Source: Thalassococcus sp. S3 (lineage in GTDB: Bacteria; Pseudomonadota; Alphaproteobacteria; Rhodobacterales; Rhodobacteraceae). From it: 64,000 bases of DNA. The DNA lies in the NCBI RefSeq assembly GCF_004216475.1, contig NZ_CP022303.1, positions 744,001 through 808,000 of the forward strand, written 5' to 3'. A program made the translations under genes and the position numbers. A model generated the notes under the pieces. The model was not told the origin of the DNA, ran no database searches, and was given only the letters and a program-made list of their open reading frames with translations. Shown piece by piece: positions 26,154-34,410 of the stretch (positions are counted from its first letter, which is position 1; the number at the start of each line of letters is the position of its first letter).

Positions 26154-27121
26154 CGGCCCTGCTGGATGTGCGGGATCTGACGGTGCGGTTTCCTATGCCG
26201 CGACCGTCTCTCTTTGCGGAGCGGCCCTATCTGGAGGCGGTGCGGCAGGTTTCGTTTCAGCTGGAGGCGGGACGGGCCCTTGGAATCGTCGGTGAAAGCG
26301 GGTCGGGCAAGACAACGACGGCGATGGCGGCGATCCGGTTGACCGAAGCCTCTGGCGGCGAGGTGCTGTTCGATGGGGCCGATCTTCTGACGCTGGAGCC
26401 CGAAGCGATGCGGCAAAGGCGGCGGGATGTGCAGCTGATCTTTCAGGACCCCTATTCCTCGCTCAATCCGCGGGCACGGGTGGTGGATATCGTGCGGGAG
26501 CCGCTCGATCTGATGGAGATCGGCACGCCCGAGGAGCGGATGGCACGGGTGCGGGAGTTGTTCGCGAAGGTCGGGTTGCGGGAGGATCAGCTGTCGCTTT
26601 TTCCGCATCAGTTTTCGGGCGGGCAGAGGCAGCGGATCTCCATCGCGCGGGCGCTGACGACGAACCCGAAACTCCTAGTCTGTGATGAGCCTGTGAGTGC
26701 GCTGGATGTGGCGATCCAGGCGCAGATTTTGAACCTGCTGGCGGAACTGAAGGTGGAGTTGGGGCTGAGTTATCTCTTTATCAGCCACGATCTGGGGGTT
26801 GTGCGGCATATATGCGAGGACGTGGCGGTGATGTATCTGGGCAAGATCGTGGAGATCGGGCCCCGCGAAGCGCTGTTTGAGGCACCTCAGCATCCCTACA
26901 CGCAGGCCTTGCTTGCGGCGGCGCCGAGTTTGAAACGGCGGAAGTCGAAGGGCTATGTCAGGCCGCTGAAGGTGAAGGGTGATCCACCGAGCCCGATCAA
27001 TCCGCCACCGGGATGTGCCTTTGCGGAAAGGTGTCCGAAGGCGCAGGCGGTTTGTCGCAGCGAGGCACCGGCGCTGGGGCAGGTTGGCGGCACGCAGGCG
27101 GCGTGTCATTTTCCCGGATAG
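26150..27121 (+). CDS. Peptide-type ABC transporter ATP-binding protein (DppF-like)
   Basis: A 323-residue ATPase, the partner of the DppD-like subunit. Motifs are Walker A GESGSGKTT, Q-loop LIFQDPYSSLNPRARV, signature FSGGQRQRISIARA, Walker B LLVCDEPVSALDVA, and a C-terminal extension with PPPGCAFAERCPKAQAVC cysteines. It completes a dppABCDF-type importer. The operon appears to end here; the next gene (rpmJ) is on the opposite strand. Confidence 0.94.
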   Translation: MTALLDVRDLTVRFPMPRPSLFAERPYLEAVRQVSFQLEAGRALGIVGESGSGKTTTAMAAIRLTEASGGEVLFDGADLLTLEPEAMRQRRRDVQLIFQDPYSSLNPRARVVDIVREPLDLMEIGTPEERMARVRELFAKVGLREDQLSLFPHQFSGGQRQRISIARALTTNPKLLVCDEPVSALDVAIQAQILNLLAELKVELGLSYLFISHDLGVVRHICEDVAVMYLGKIVEIGPREALFEAPQHPYTQALLAAAPSLKRRKSKGYVRPLKVKGDPPSPINPPPGCAFAERCPKAQAVCRSEAPALGQVGGTQAACHFPG

Positions 27122-27139
27122 GGGCTGTTTCCAAACGGA

Positions 27140-27157
27140 GCGCGGCCAGGGCCGCGC
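27140..27157 (+). terminator. Hairpin after the peptide-transporter operon
   Basis: GCGCGGCC-AG-GGCCGCGC (27140-27157) is a perfect 8-bp hairpin 18 bases after the last dpp stop. No T-run follows, so it would act as a 3' stabiliser or a weak or Rho-assisted terminator. Confidence 0.45.
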
Positions 27158-27233
27158 ACACAATGTGCCGCTGCGCGGCGATTGGCACCCGGCATGGGCC
27201 GCGCGGTGTTATCGGAACGGAGGACCTGGCGTC

Positions 27234-27265
27234 AAACGAAAACACCGCGCCCGATGGCGCGGTGT
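27234..27265 (-). terminator. Intrinsic terminator of rpmJ
   Basis: On the minus strand, ACACCGCGCC-(ATCG)-GGCGCGGTGT is followed directly by TTTTCGTTT. This is a 10-bp GC-rich stem with a T-tract, 23 bases after the rpmJ stop. Confidence 0.85.
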
Positions 27266-27288
27266 TGGTCGTGAGCATGAGCTCTGGC

Positions 27289-27414
27289 TCAGCCCTGGCG
27301 GGCTTTGAACCGGCGCTGCGTTTTGTTGATCACGTAAACGCGGCCTTTGCGACGCACAACCCGGCAGTCACGATGCCGGTTTTTGAGCGAGCGGAGCGAG
27401 TTCTTGACCTTCAT
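27289..27414 (-). CDS. rpmJ: 50S ribosomal protein L36
   Basis: A 41-residue basic ribosomal protein beginning [20 protein letters not shown] and ending in a QRRFKARQG tail. This is the longer L36 form of alphaproteobacteria, in which the Cys/His zinc-ribbon set of the short form is incomplete (only one Cys here), so zinc-independent folding is expected. AGGAG lies eight bases before ATG 27414, and an intrinsic terminator follows. It stands alone, not in the spc operon, as is usual for this form. Confidence 0.95.
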   Translation of the reverse strand: MKVKNSLRSLKNRHRDCRVVRRKGRVYVINKTQRRFKARQG

Positions 27415-27493
27415 GGTCTGTCTCCTGTTCCTGCGGCGCGGGCCAGCGCCTGGTGTTGCGGGCATCCCGGAGCGGGCCGGGACGGTGAATTCA

Positions 27494-27568
27494 TGGTGGG
27501 CGATACTGGGATCGAACCAGTGACCCCTTCGATGTCAACGAAGTGCTCTACCGCTGAGCTAATCGCCC
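27494..27568 (-). tRNA. tRNA-Val (anticodon GAC)
   Basis: A 75-nt cloverleaf on the minus strand. The acceptor arms are GGGCGAT/ATCGCCC with discriminator A and an encoded CCA; the D-stem is GCTC/GAGC, the anticodon stem CTTCG/CGAAG with loop TTGACAT, and the T-arm ACTGG/CCAGT with TTCGATC. The anticodon GAC reads valine codons GUC and GUU. Confidence 0.97.
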
Positions 27569-27720
27569 ATGAATACCGGTACATCGTTCTGCGCCCACAA
27601 AGAAATGGGGCGCGGAAATCCGCGCCGGTGACGGGTCTATAAAAGGAGTCGAGGAGGGGATCAAGGGGTTTTGGTGTTCGGTTTTTCCGGTCTATGTTGT
27701 TGATCAGAGGAGGAGTGCGA

Positions 27721-28581
27721 ATGCCGCGGAATGCCTATCAGCTCTTTGACGCTTTGCCGCGCCGATCTGCGGTCGTTTTCGCTTCGCCCCATAGCGGTCG
27801 GGACTATGCGCGCAGTTTCCTGCGCCGCAGTGTTCTGGATGAGCGCGCAATCCGGTCGTCCGAAGATGCCTTTGTGGATCAACTCTTTGCATCGGCACCC
27901 GAATACGGCGCACCTCTTTTGACAGCTGGCGCGCCGCGCGCGTTCGTGGATCTGAACCGAAGCCCTGATGAGCTTGACCCTGCATTGATCGAAGGGGTGC
28001 GTCGGCAAGGGCATAATCCGAGGGTGGCATCCGGCCTGGGCGTCGTACCCCGCGTCGTCTCGAACGGGCGCGCCATCTACCGCAAGAAACTCCCGATGTC
28101 AGAGGCCCAGCGGCGTCTCGACCTCTACTGGCGACCTTATCATGAAGCGCTTCAACGATTGCTGAGTGACGCCCACGATGCTTTTGGGCAGGCGATCCTC
28201 ATTGATTGCCATTCAATGCCGCATGAGGCGATGGACGGGGTTGCGCGGTCCGCGGCGCGGCGTCCTGAGATCGTTCTGGGCGACCGTTTCGGCGCGGCGG
28301 CATCGGCGGACATCGTGGATCAGGTTGAAGCGGCCTTTGCCGCGGCCGGGTTTGTGGTGACGCGCAACGCGCCTTTTGCCGGAGCCTACATCACCCAAGC
28401 TTACGGGCGCCCCTCGCGCGGGCAACATGCGATACAGATCGAAATCGACCGCGCGATCTATATGGACGAACGCAGGATCGTGCCGAATCGCAATTTCGAA
28501 GCATTCCGCACCGTGTTGCGGGCCGTGATCCAGGACATCTCTGCCATTGGGCAAGACACCCTTCCGATGGCAGCCGAGTAA
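27721..28581 (+). CDS. N-formylglutamate amidohydrolase family protein (first copy)
   Basis: A 286-residue member of the N-formylglutamate amidohydrolase family (EC 3.5.1.68 in characterised members), which hydrolyses N-formylglutamate to glutamate and formate in histidine breakdown. Metal-site and core motifs seen are FASPHSGRDY, SSEDAFVDQLF, LIDCHSMPHEA and a C-terminal QIEIDRAIYMDE. ATG 27721 has a strong GAGGAGG site upstream. No other histidine-degradation (hut) gene is near, so the true substrate is uncertain. A second family member lies at 33166, on the same strand. Confidence 0.85.
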   Translation: MPRNAYQLFDALPRRSAVVFASPHSGRDYARSFLRRSVLDERAIRSSEDAFVDQLFASAPEYGAPLLTAGAPRAFVDLNRSPDELDPALIEGVRRQGHNPRVASGLGVVPRVVSNGRAIYRKKLPMSEAQRRLDLYWRPYHEALQRLLSDAHDAFGQAILIDCHSMPHEAMDGVARSAARRPEIVLGDRFGAAASADIVDQVEAAFAAAGFVVTRNAPFAGAYITQAYGRPSRGQHAIQIEIDRAIYMDERRIVPNRNFEAFRTVLRAVIQDISAIGQDTLPMAAE

Positions 28582-28586
28582 CTGAC

Positions 28587-28621
28587 GGGCGGCGTGGTTT
28601 CCGAGCCACGATATGCCGCCC
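28587..28621. terminator. Bidirectional hairpin between convergent genes
   Basis: GGGCGGC (28587-28593)/GCCGCCC (28615-28621) with an inner GTGG/CCAC pairing forms a stem in the 69-bp gap between the convergent amidohydrolase and dinB genes. TTGTTTGC follows on the plus strand. This is a plausible shared terminator. Confidence 0.6.
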
Positions 28622-28650
28622 TTGTTTGCGCAAGCTCAGACTAGCAAAGG

Positions 28651-29904
28651 TTAGCGGAGCGCCCGGCCTTTTACTATCGCGTCCTGGCCAAATTTGCGCC
28701 TGATCACATCTGTGGCGCGTTCGGCTTCGCTTCGTTGCGCGGCCCCGGGATCCAGAAGATCCCCGGACATGTCCGCCTCTGTCGCATTGCAAAGATGCGA
28801 CAATCCGCAGCCCAGCAGCCTGTAGGGCCCTTCATCGCCAACCTGATCGAAAAGACCGCGCGCGGTGCGGTAGATCGTGTCCGCCATTTGCGTGGCATCG
28901 CGCAACGCGACCCGGCGTGTCAGAATGCGATGGTCCGAGCGTTTGAGCTTGAGCGTCACCACGCGTCCCGCGATATCCTTTGCCTTAGCGCGGTCGGCCA
29001 CTTTTTCAGCCATTCGCCAGATATGGCCGTCCAGAATATGCGGATCGTTGGTATCCTCGTGAAAGGTGGTCTCATTCGAGATCGACTTGACCGGTTCATG
29101 AGCCGAAACGCGGCGATGATCCTGTCCTCGCGCAAGATGCCAAAGGCGCTCTCCCATCGAGCCGAAGCGCGCGGTGAGGGCCTCTTTGTCCCAGCGCAGA
29201 AGATCGGCGAAGGTCCTGATCCCGGACTTCTCAAGCGATGTGCGCATTGCCTGACCGACGCCCCAGATCAGGCTGACGGGCTGGTCACGCAGAAAGTCCT
29301 CCGTTTCAGCTTTGCCGATGACGGAAAATCCATGGGGCTTGTCCAGATCGGAGGCGACCTTGGCCAGAAACTTGTTGTGGCTCAGCCCGATCGAGCCGGT
29401 CACGCCCAGCTCGTCCTGCATACGCCGGACAAGGCGTGCCAGCATAACCGCAGGCGGCGCGCCGTGCAGCCGCGCGGTCCCTCCGAGATCCATGAACGCT
29501 TCGTCAAGTGACAGCGGTTGGACTGCGGGCGTCATCTCGTCCATCATGTCCCGGATCGCGCGCGATACCTCTGCATAGACCTGCATACGGGGTTTGATGA
29601 TCACGGCATCGGGGCATTTCTTGAGCGCCTGGAACATCGGCATCGCGGATCGCACGCCCCTGATCCGCGCGACATAGCAGGCCGTGGACACGACGCCACG
29701 CCGCCCGCCGCCGATGATCACAGGTTTGTCGGCAAGGTCGGGATTGTCACGCTTTTCCACGGATGCATAAAACGCGTCGCAATCCATATGAGCGATCGAC
29801 AAATTAAGGAGTTCGGAATGTGCAACGATCCGCGGCGAGCCGCAAGATGGACAGCGGCGCCCGGTTTCAAAGCAGGTCAGACAATCACGACAAAGCGCAG
29901 GCAT
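28651..29904 (-). CDS. dinB: DNA polymerase IV with N-terminal zinc ribbon
   Basis: A 417-residue Y-family translesion polymerase. The catalytic core begins at about residue 36 (IAHMDCDAFYASVEKRDNP, with the first catalytic Asp), followed by the YVARIRGVRSAMP finger motif, the acidic PLSLDEAFMDL motif and helix-hairpin-helix segments, and ends with a little-finger domain. Before the core is a zinc-ribbon-like stretch with cysteines at residues 5, 8, 11, 18 and 21 (CRDCLTC, CPSC), absent from E. coli DinB but usual in Rhodobacterales. The C-terminus ends GRALR without an obvious QLxLF beta-clamp motif. No GTTC-N7-GTTC box is seen upstream, so SOS control is not supported here. Confidence 0.92.
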   Translation of the reverse strand: MPALCRDCLTCFETGRRCPSCGSPRIVAHSELLNLSIAHMDCDAFYASVEKRDNPDLADKPVIIGGGRRGVVSTACYVARIRGVRSAMPMFQALKKCPDAVIIKPRMQVYAEVSRAIRDMMDEMTPAVQPLSLDEAFMDLGGTARLHGAPPAVMLARLVRRMQDELGVTGSIGLSHNKFLAKVASDLDKPHGFSVIGKAETEDFLRDQPVSLIWGVGQAMRTSLEKSGIRTFADLLRWDKEALTARFGSMGERLWHLARGQDHRRVSAHEPVKSISNETTFHEDTNDPHILDGHIWRMAEKVADRAKAKDIAGRVVTLKLKRSDHRILTRRVALRDATQMADTIYRTARGLFDQVGDEGPYRLLGCGLSHLCNATEADMSGDLLDPGAAQRSEAERATDVIRRKFGQDAIVKGRALR

Positions 29905-29990
29905 GGCAAGCGACGGTACGGGGTGGGCAGGCCCGTTTGAACTGAGTATGACCCATGATTACACTATAGAGGGTGGCTCACGAAATTCCC

Positions 29991-30404
29991 ATGACCTTTT
30001 CAGGTGCGAAACTGGCCCTTTTTGTCGGATCGGATCTGCTTGTCATCCTGCGGGACGAGAAGCCGGATATCCCGTACCCCGGCTATTGGGATCTGCCCGG
30101 CGGGGGGCGGGAAGGTGGCGAAAGCCCCCAGGACTGTGCGCTGCGCGAAACAAGAGAAGAGGTCGGCCTGATCGTTCCTCCCGACGCGCTGATCTGGGAG
30201 CGGTCCTATCTTCGCCCGCTTGGCCGGATGTGGTTCTTTGCTGCCCGGATGCCGGCCTCCATTCAATCGCAGGTGCGGTTCGGGAACGAGGGACAGTGCT
30301 GGCGGCTGATGGCACCCGATGCCTATCTGGCCCATCCAAAGGCGATCCCGCAATTCGCCACGCAGCTAAGGCTTTATCTGCAGGACAAGGCCGACAAGTC
30401 GTAA
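29991..30404 (+). CDS. Nudix hydrolase
   Basis: A 137-residue Nudix-fold enzyme. The Nudix box is intact: a Gly, then GREGGESPQDCAL and RETREEVGL, which places the Glu residues that bind Mg2+ as expected. Such enzymes hydrolyse nucleoside diphosphates linked to another moiety (X). ATG 29991 is used; GTG 29973 in frame is an alternative (six residues longer). It is divergent from dinB with about 86 bases between the starts, so a housekeeping (damaged-nucleotide) role is possible but unproven. Confidence 0.85.
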   Translation: MTFSGAKLALFVGSDLLVILRDEKPDIPYPGYWDLPGGGREGGESPQDCALRETREEVGLIVPPDALIWERSYLRPLGRMWFFAARMPASIQSQVRFGNEGQCWRLMAPDAYLAHPKAIPQFATQLRLYLQDKADKS

Positions 30405-30420
30405 CAACGGTCTCTCCTGA

Positions 30421-30452
30421 ACAGAAAAGGCCGCCCCAGCTAGGACGGCCTT
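30421..30452 (-). terminator. Intrinsic terminator of rpmI-rplT
   Basis: On the minus strand, AAGGCCG, a 12-base loop and CGGCCTT are followed by TTCTGTTC. The hairpin lies 22 bases after the rplT stop and 17 bases after the convergent Nudix stop, so it can serve both genes. Confidence 0.75.
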
Positions 30453-30474
30453 GCAAATTCAAAGCGGATCGGGA

Positions 30475-30840
30475 TCAGGCTGCCAGCGCGGCCTGTGCTT
30501 TTTCCACAATCGCGCCGAAGGCTTCGGGCTCATGCACCGCCAGGTCGGCGAGCACTTTGCGGTCCACCTCGATCCCGGCAAGGGTCAGGCCGTTGATGAA
30601 GCGGCTATAGGTCAGCGCCTCGTCATGGCTGCGCACGGCGGCGTTGATCCGCTGGATCCACAGCGCGCGGAAGTTGCGCTTGCGCTGCTTGCGGTCGCGG
30701 GTGGCGTATTGGTTGGCCTTGTCGACCGCCTGCGTGGCGACCTTGAAGGTGTTTTTCCGACGCCCGTAATAGCCTTTGGCGGCCTTTACGATTTTCTTGT
30801 GACGGGCGTGGGTGGTGGTTCCGCCTTTTACGCGTGACAT
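30475..30840 (-). CDS. rplT: 50S ribosomal protein L20
   Basis: A 121-residue basic ribosomal protein with the full L20 signature: MSRVKGG, a long helical [20 protein letters not shown], and the globular half starting [21 protein letters not shown]. It binds 23S rRNA and is essential for early 50S assembly. ATG 30840 is 16 bases after the rpmI stop. The infC gene, often upstream, is absent here. Confidence 0.97.
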   Translation of the reverse strand: MSRVKGGTTTHARHKKIVKAAKGYYGRRKNTFKVATQAVDKANQYATRDRKQRKRNFRALWIQRINAAVRSHDEALTYSRFINGLTLAGIEVDRKVLADLAVHEPEAFGAIVEKAQAALAA

Positions 30841-30856
30841 CTCTCAGGCCTCCTTC

Positions 30857-31057
30857 TTAGCGGTCGTAGGGCATATAGCCCTTGACGATCTTGGCGTCGG
30901 GGGCCGACAGGGTCGTGGTGCCGCGGGCATCACGGATGAATTTCTTGGTGCGCTTGATCATGCCGTGGCGTTTGCCGGCCTGCGCGGACAGGACCTTTCC
31001 GGTCGCTGTCACCTTGAAGCGCTTCTTCGCGCTCGATTTGGTCTTCATCTTGGGCAT
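30857..31057 (-). CDS. rpmI: 50S ribosomal protein L35
   Basis: A 66-residue basic ribosomal protein starting [20 protein letters not shown] and ending in [14 protein letters not shown] 31057 has GAAGGAG eight bases upstream. It is co-transcribed with rplT, as in most bacteria. Confidence 0.97.
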   Translation of the reverse strand: MPKMKTKSSAKKRFKVTATGKVLSAQAGKRHGMIKRTKKFIRDARGTTTLSAPDAKIVKGYMPYDR

Positions 31058-31207
31058 TTCCGTCTCCTTCAATCGGGTTCGGTCTTTGCGCGACTCGGCA
31101 TGCCACATTGGCCGGCCACGCGAACTAAGCGCTTCGTCTATGTCGGCTTCACGGTCTTTGCAAGACCTGAAATGAGGCCTTGCGTCGCGCTGGAGAGGTG
31201 TCGGGGG

Positions 31208-31432
31208 TCACGGAATGTAGCGGGCCACCACGCTGATGATGACATTGGGCAAGGCTTCGAAGCTGTAGCCGCCTGGTTTGGTCTGAAGCGCAAAGATGAT
31301 GAGGCCACCAGCGATCAGAACGGTCACCGCGGATGCGCGCGGGGTGCGTGCATCCGATAAGGCCGAGACGATCGACGGAATAGAGAGCGCGCCGATCAGA
31401 AGCCCAAGAACCAAGGCAAGATCAGCATCCAT
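31208..31432 (-). CDS. Small two-helix membrane protein, unknown
   Basis: A 74-residue protein with two hydrophobic segments (about residues 6-22 and 34-52) joined by a short loop SDARTPRASA, and a polar C-terminus. I do not recognise a named family. ATG 31432 fits the membrane start; an earlier in-frame GTG/ATG codon would add ten residues. It lies between pyk and rpmI on the same strand, and gene order like this is often kept in Rhodobacterales. Confidence 0.65.
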   Translation of the reverse strand: MDADLALVLGLLIGALSIPSIVSALSDARTPRASAVTVLIAGGLIIFALQTKPGGYSFEALPNVIISVVARYIP

Positions 31433-31588
31433 ATCCGCATTCCCCGTTAGTCTTGTTCCCAAAGGTTAGCGCGGATCGACCCTTCAACGCAAACGCGGTG
31501 ATGATCATCCGATCATCGCATCGGCAGGATTGGAGTTTCGCCCTCCGAGGTCGTCTTCTCAAGACCGCACGCCGGATCGCGGAAGTGG

Positions 31589-33034
31589 CTATCCCGGTTC
31601 GGAGTTGAAAATCAGACGCTCGTCGCATGGCGCGACGCGGAGGATATTTGTTGTTCCGGTGACATTGAAGGGCACGCCGGCTGTCACCACGATCTGGTCC
31701 GAGACGTCGGCAAAACCGCCCGTACGCGCGGCCCTCGCGGCGCGCACCACGGCTTCTTTGAAGCGCCCCAGCTCGTCGGTCATGACACAATTGCATCCCC
31801 AGCTGAGGCAGAGCCGTCTTGCTGTATCGCGCTGGCTGGTCATCGCGATGATCGGAACGCCCGGGCGTTCGCGTGCGGTCAGCAGTGCCGTCGTTCCGCT
31901 TTTGGTAAAGCAGCAGATCGCCTTGATGTCCGTCGTCTCCGCAATCTCGCGCGCGGCCGCGACGATACCGTCGGCGACCCCGGATTGCCGCCCGCCCCGT
32001 GACGATGCGATGATCTGCACGTATGTTGGGTCTGCTTCCACTTCGGTTGCGACGTGATCCATGGTGCTGACCGCTTCCACCGGATAATCCCCCGCCGCTG
32101 ATTCAGCGCTCAGCATAATGGCGTCCGTACCTTCGTAGATCGCCGTTGCCACGTCCGAAACCTCAGCTCGTGTCGGCATCGGGCTTTCGATCATGCTCTC
32201 CAGCATCTGCGTGGCAACGATCACCGGCTTGGCGGCGGCGCGGCATTTGCGCACCAAACGCTTCTGGATGGGCGGCACGGCGTGAACCGGGAGTTCAACG
32301 CCCAGATCCCCGCGGGCCACCATGATGCCGTCCGACGCATCAAGGATGTCCTCGAAGCGTTCGATGGCGGCGGGCTTTTCGATCTTCGACAGAATGGCGG
32401 CCCGGCCACGTGCGAGGGCACGTGCCTCGTTCACGTCCTCGGGGCGTTGAACGAAAGAGAGGGCAAGCCAGTCCACGCCAAGATCACAGACGAATTCCAG
32501 GTCGGCCCTGTCTTTCTCGCTGAGGGCTGCGAGGGGCAGGATCACGTCCGGCACATTCACGCCCTTGCGGTTGGAAATCGTCCCGCCGGCAAGCACCTCG
32601 CACTCCGCAAAGTCGGCGCCGCATTCGATAACGCGCAGCCGGATCTTGCCATCGTTGACAAGCAGGCTCGCGCCCGGTTCCAGGGCTGCAAAGATCTCCT
32701 TGTGTGGCAGGCAGACGCGCTCTGCCGTGCCATCCTCGGGATCAAGATCCAGCCGGAAGCGTGCGCCCTGTTCCAGGTTTTCAGCCTCGTTCACGAACGT
32801 GCCGACGCGCAACTTCGGACCTTGCAGATCGGCCAGGATGGCAATCGGGCTGTCGAGATCCGCCTCAACCTTGCGAATGATCTCGTGCTTCTTTCGGATA
32901 TCCGCGTGGCTGCCATGGCTCATGTTGAGCCGGAACACATCTGCGCCGGCTTCGTGCAGCGCCCTGATTGTCTCGTAGCTTTCAGAGGCGGGCCCCAACG
33001 TGGCCACGATCTTGACGTTGCGCAGGCGTCTCAT
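31589..33034 (-). CDS. pyk: Pyruvate kinase
   Basis: A 481-residue glycolytic enzyme (phosphoenolpyruvate + ADP to pyruvate + ATP; EC 2.7.1.40). Seen are the N-terminal RNVKIVATLGPAS, MSHGSH (substrate loop), ILADLQGPKLRVG, the catalytic Lys/Glu segment ILSKIEKPAAIERFEDI, MVARGDLGVE (Mg2+ ligands) and the ATQMLESM loop. The C-terminal allosteric domain is complete. ATG 33034 has AAGGA upstream. It is divergent from an N-formylglutamate amidohydrolase homologue 131 bp away. Confidence 0.97.
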   Translation of the reverse strand: MRRLRNVKIVATLGPASESYETIRALHEAGADVFRLNMSHGSHADIRKKHEIIRKVEADLDSPIAILADLQGPKLRVGTFVNEAENLEQGARFRLDLDPEDGTAERVCLPHKEIFAALEPGASLLVNDGKIRLRVIECGADFAECEVLAGGTISNRKGVNVPDVILPLAALSEKDRADLEFVCDLGVDWLALSFVQRPEDVNEARALARGRAAILSKIEKPAAIERFEDILDASDGIMVARGDLGVELPVHAVPPIQKRLVRKCRAAAKPVIVATQMLESMIESPMPTRAEVSDVATAIYEGTDAIMLSAESAAGDYPVEAVSTMDHVATEVEADPTYVQIIASSRGGRQSGVADGIVAAAREIAETTDIKAICCFTKSGTTALLTARERPGVPIIAMTSQRDTARRLCLSWGCNCVMTDELGRFKEAVVRAARAARTGGFADVSDQIVVTAGVPFNVTGTTNILRVAPCDERLIFNSEPG

Positions 33035-33165
33035 CCGGCGAAATCCTTCAAATTGATCTTCGGGTTACAAACATGTTACCGCAAACATACTTTGCGTCGT
33101 ATATCGACGAATTCCCATTCGGTGGCAACTGTCCTAAAGCTGCCAAAAGGGGGCATGACACCGAT

Positions 33166-33903
33166 ATGACCGAATTGCCATTCTTTCTGACCGGGCCGGA
33201 CCGACCGGGGCGTTGGCTTGTGACCTGCGATCATGCAACGAACACGGTGCCCAAAAGCGTGGCAGATGGCGATCTGGGCTTGTCGACGGCGGATATGGAA
33301 CGGCATATCGCCTACGATATCGGCGCCTACGGCGTCGCGCTGGAGCTTGGGGAGCTTTTGAACAGCCCGGTGATCGCTGCCGATTTTTCGCGGCTTGTCA
33401 TCGACCCGAACCGGGGCGTTGATGATCCCACCCTGTTGATGAAGCTCTACGATGGGACGATCATTCCCGCCAATCGCCACGCCGATATCGCCGAGCGGGA
33501 TCGGCGCATCGATGCCTTTTGGCGGCCTTATCACAAGGCGATGGCCGAACAGGCAGCGCGGCCGGATATGGTGATGCTGGCGATCCACAGCTTCACGCCG
33601 CAACTGAACGGGCGATCACCGCGCCCGTGGGAAGTTGGTGTGCTGTCCGCATCCGACCGACGGCTTGCGGATCCGCTTATTGACATTCTGGGCTCACATC
33701 TCGTCTCGCCCGTCGGCGACAACGAGCCTTATGCAGGCCATCTGCCCGGCGACTCGGTCGATCAGCACGCGCTTCGGCACGGCCGTCCGAACGTGCTGAT
33801 CGAATTGCGCAATGACCTGATAGAAACACCCGAAGGACAGGTCAGCTGGGCAAGGCGCCTTGCGCCCCTGCTGGAACAGGCGCTGGGGCAATCCGGCGTG
33901 TAA
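33166..33903 (+). CDS. N-formylglutamate amidohydrolase family protein (second copy)
   Basis: A 245-residue member of the same family as the gene at 27721, but shorter and divergent: metal-site motifs read VTCDHATNTVP, IAADFSRLVIDPNRG and LAIHSFTPQLNG. ATG 33166 begins MTELPFF; an ATG 12 bases earlier is in another frame. A DUF1244 gene follows within 56 bases on the same strand. Because neither copy has hut neighbours, both may act on other N-acylated amino acids. The presence of DHATN and SRLVID is characteristic of this subgroup. Confidence 0.82.
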   Translation: MTELPFFLTGPDRPGRWLVTCDHATNTVPKSVADGDLGLSTADMERHIAYDIGAYGVALELGELLNSPVIAADFSRLVIDPNRGVDDPTLLMKLYDGTIIPANRHADIAERDRRIDAFWRPYHKAMAEQAARPDMVMLAIHSFTPQLNGRSPRPWEVGVLSASDRRLADPLIDILGSHLVSPVGDNEPYAGHLPGDSVDQHALRHGRPNVLIELRNDLIETPEGQVSWARRLAPLLEQALGQSGV

Positions 33904-33958
33904 AGCGCGCTCCTTTCACCTATCTTTTCAGAAATCCCGTTCCGAGAGAGGTTCCAAC

Positions 33959-34276
33959 ATGGATGACAAGACCGAAATCGAACTTCAGGCGGCTGCGTTC
34001 CGCAGGTTGCAAAAACACCTCATGGAGGACCGGACCGATGTGCAGAACATCGATCTGATGAACCTGGCCGGCTTCTGCCGCAACTGCCTGAGCCGGTGGT
34101 ATCAGGAGGCCGCGCAGGAACGCGGCCTTGAGATGGGCAAAGAGGAAGCCCGCGAGGTGTTCTACGGAATGACGATGGCCGAATGGAAAGCGAACTATCA
34201 GACGGACGCGACTGCAGAGAAACAAGCAGAGTTCGCAAAGGCCTTTGAAGAGAACGTGACGGCCAAAACCGATTGA
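33959..34276 (+). CDS. DUF1244 family protein
   Basis: A 105-residue soluble helical protein of unknown function. The conserved core includes LMNLAGFCRNCLSRWYQEAA (two close cysteines), a MGKEEAREVFYGM stretch and EWKANYQ, which is the known signature of DUF1244 (SMc04008-like) proteins, found mainly in alphaproteobacteria and mitochondria-like lineages. GAGAGAGG precedes ATG 33959. It is probably co-transcribed with the amidohydrolase homologue upstream. Confidence 0.85.
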   Translation: MDDKTEIELQAAAFRRLQKHLMEDRTDVQNIDLMNLAGFCRNCLSRWYQEAAQERGLEMGKEEAREVFYGMTMAEWKANYQTDATAEKQAEFAKAFEENVTAKTD

Positions 34277-34355
34277 GCCTGCGGTCAGAGCGCCCGTACC
34301 GCCTGCATCCGGCGTATCGCCACCGTTAATAAGCCTTCCGCAGATCGGCCGTTTT

Positions 34356-34383
34356 GCATGCAGACCGCGAGGCGTCTGCATGC
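34356..34383. terminator. Palindromic terminator between convergent genes
   Basis: GCATGCAGAC (34356-34365), an 8-base loop and GTCTGCATGC (34374-34383) form a perfect 10-bp stem between the convergent DUF1244 and malyl-CoA lyase genes. TTTT precedes it on the plus strand, so it has an AAAA tail in the minus reading. It is most likely a bidirectional terminator. Confidence 0.65.
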
Positions 34384-34410
34384 ATGCCAACGAACAACAA
34401 AGAGAGTCTA

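Noticed and set aside
28582..29990. LexA box in front of dinB
   Set aside because: Only a single GTTC half-site was found upstream of dinB; no second half at N7.
31500..31517. GATGATC-ATCC-GATCATC as pyk terminator
   Set aside because: The stem is AT-rich and only 7 bp, with no T-run on the minus strand after it.
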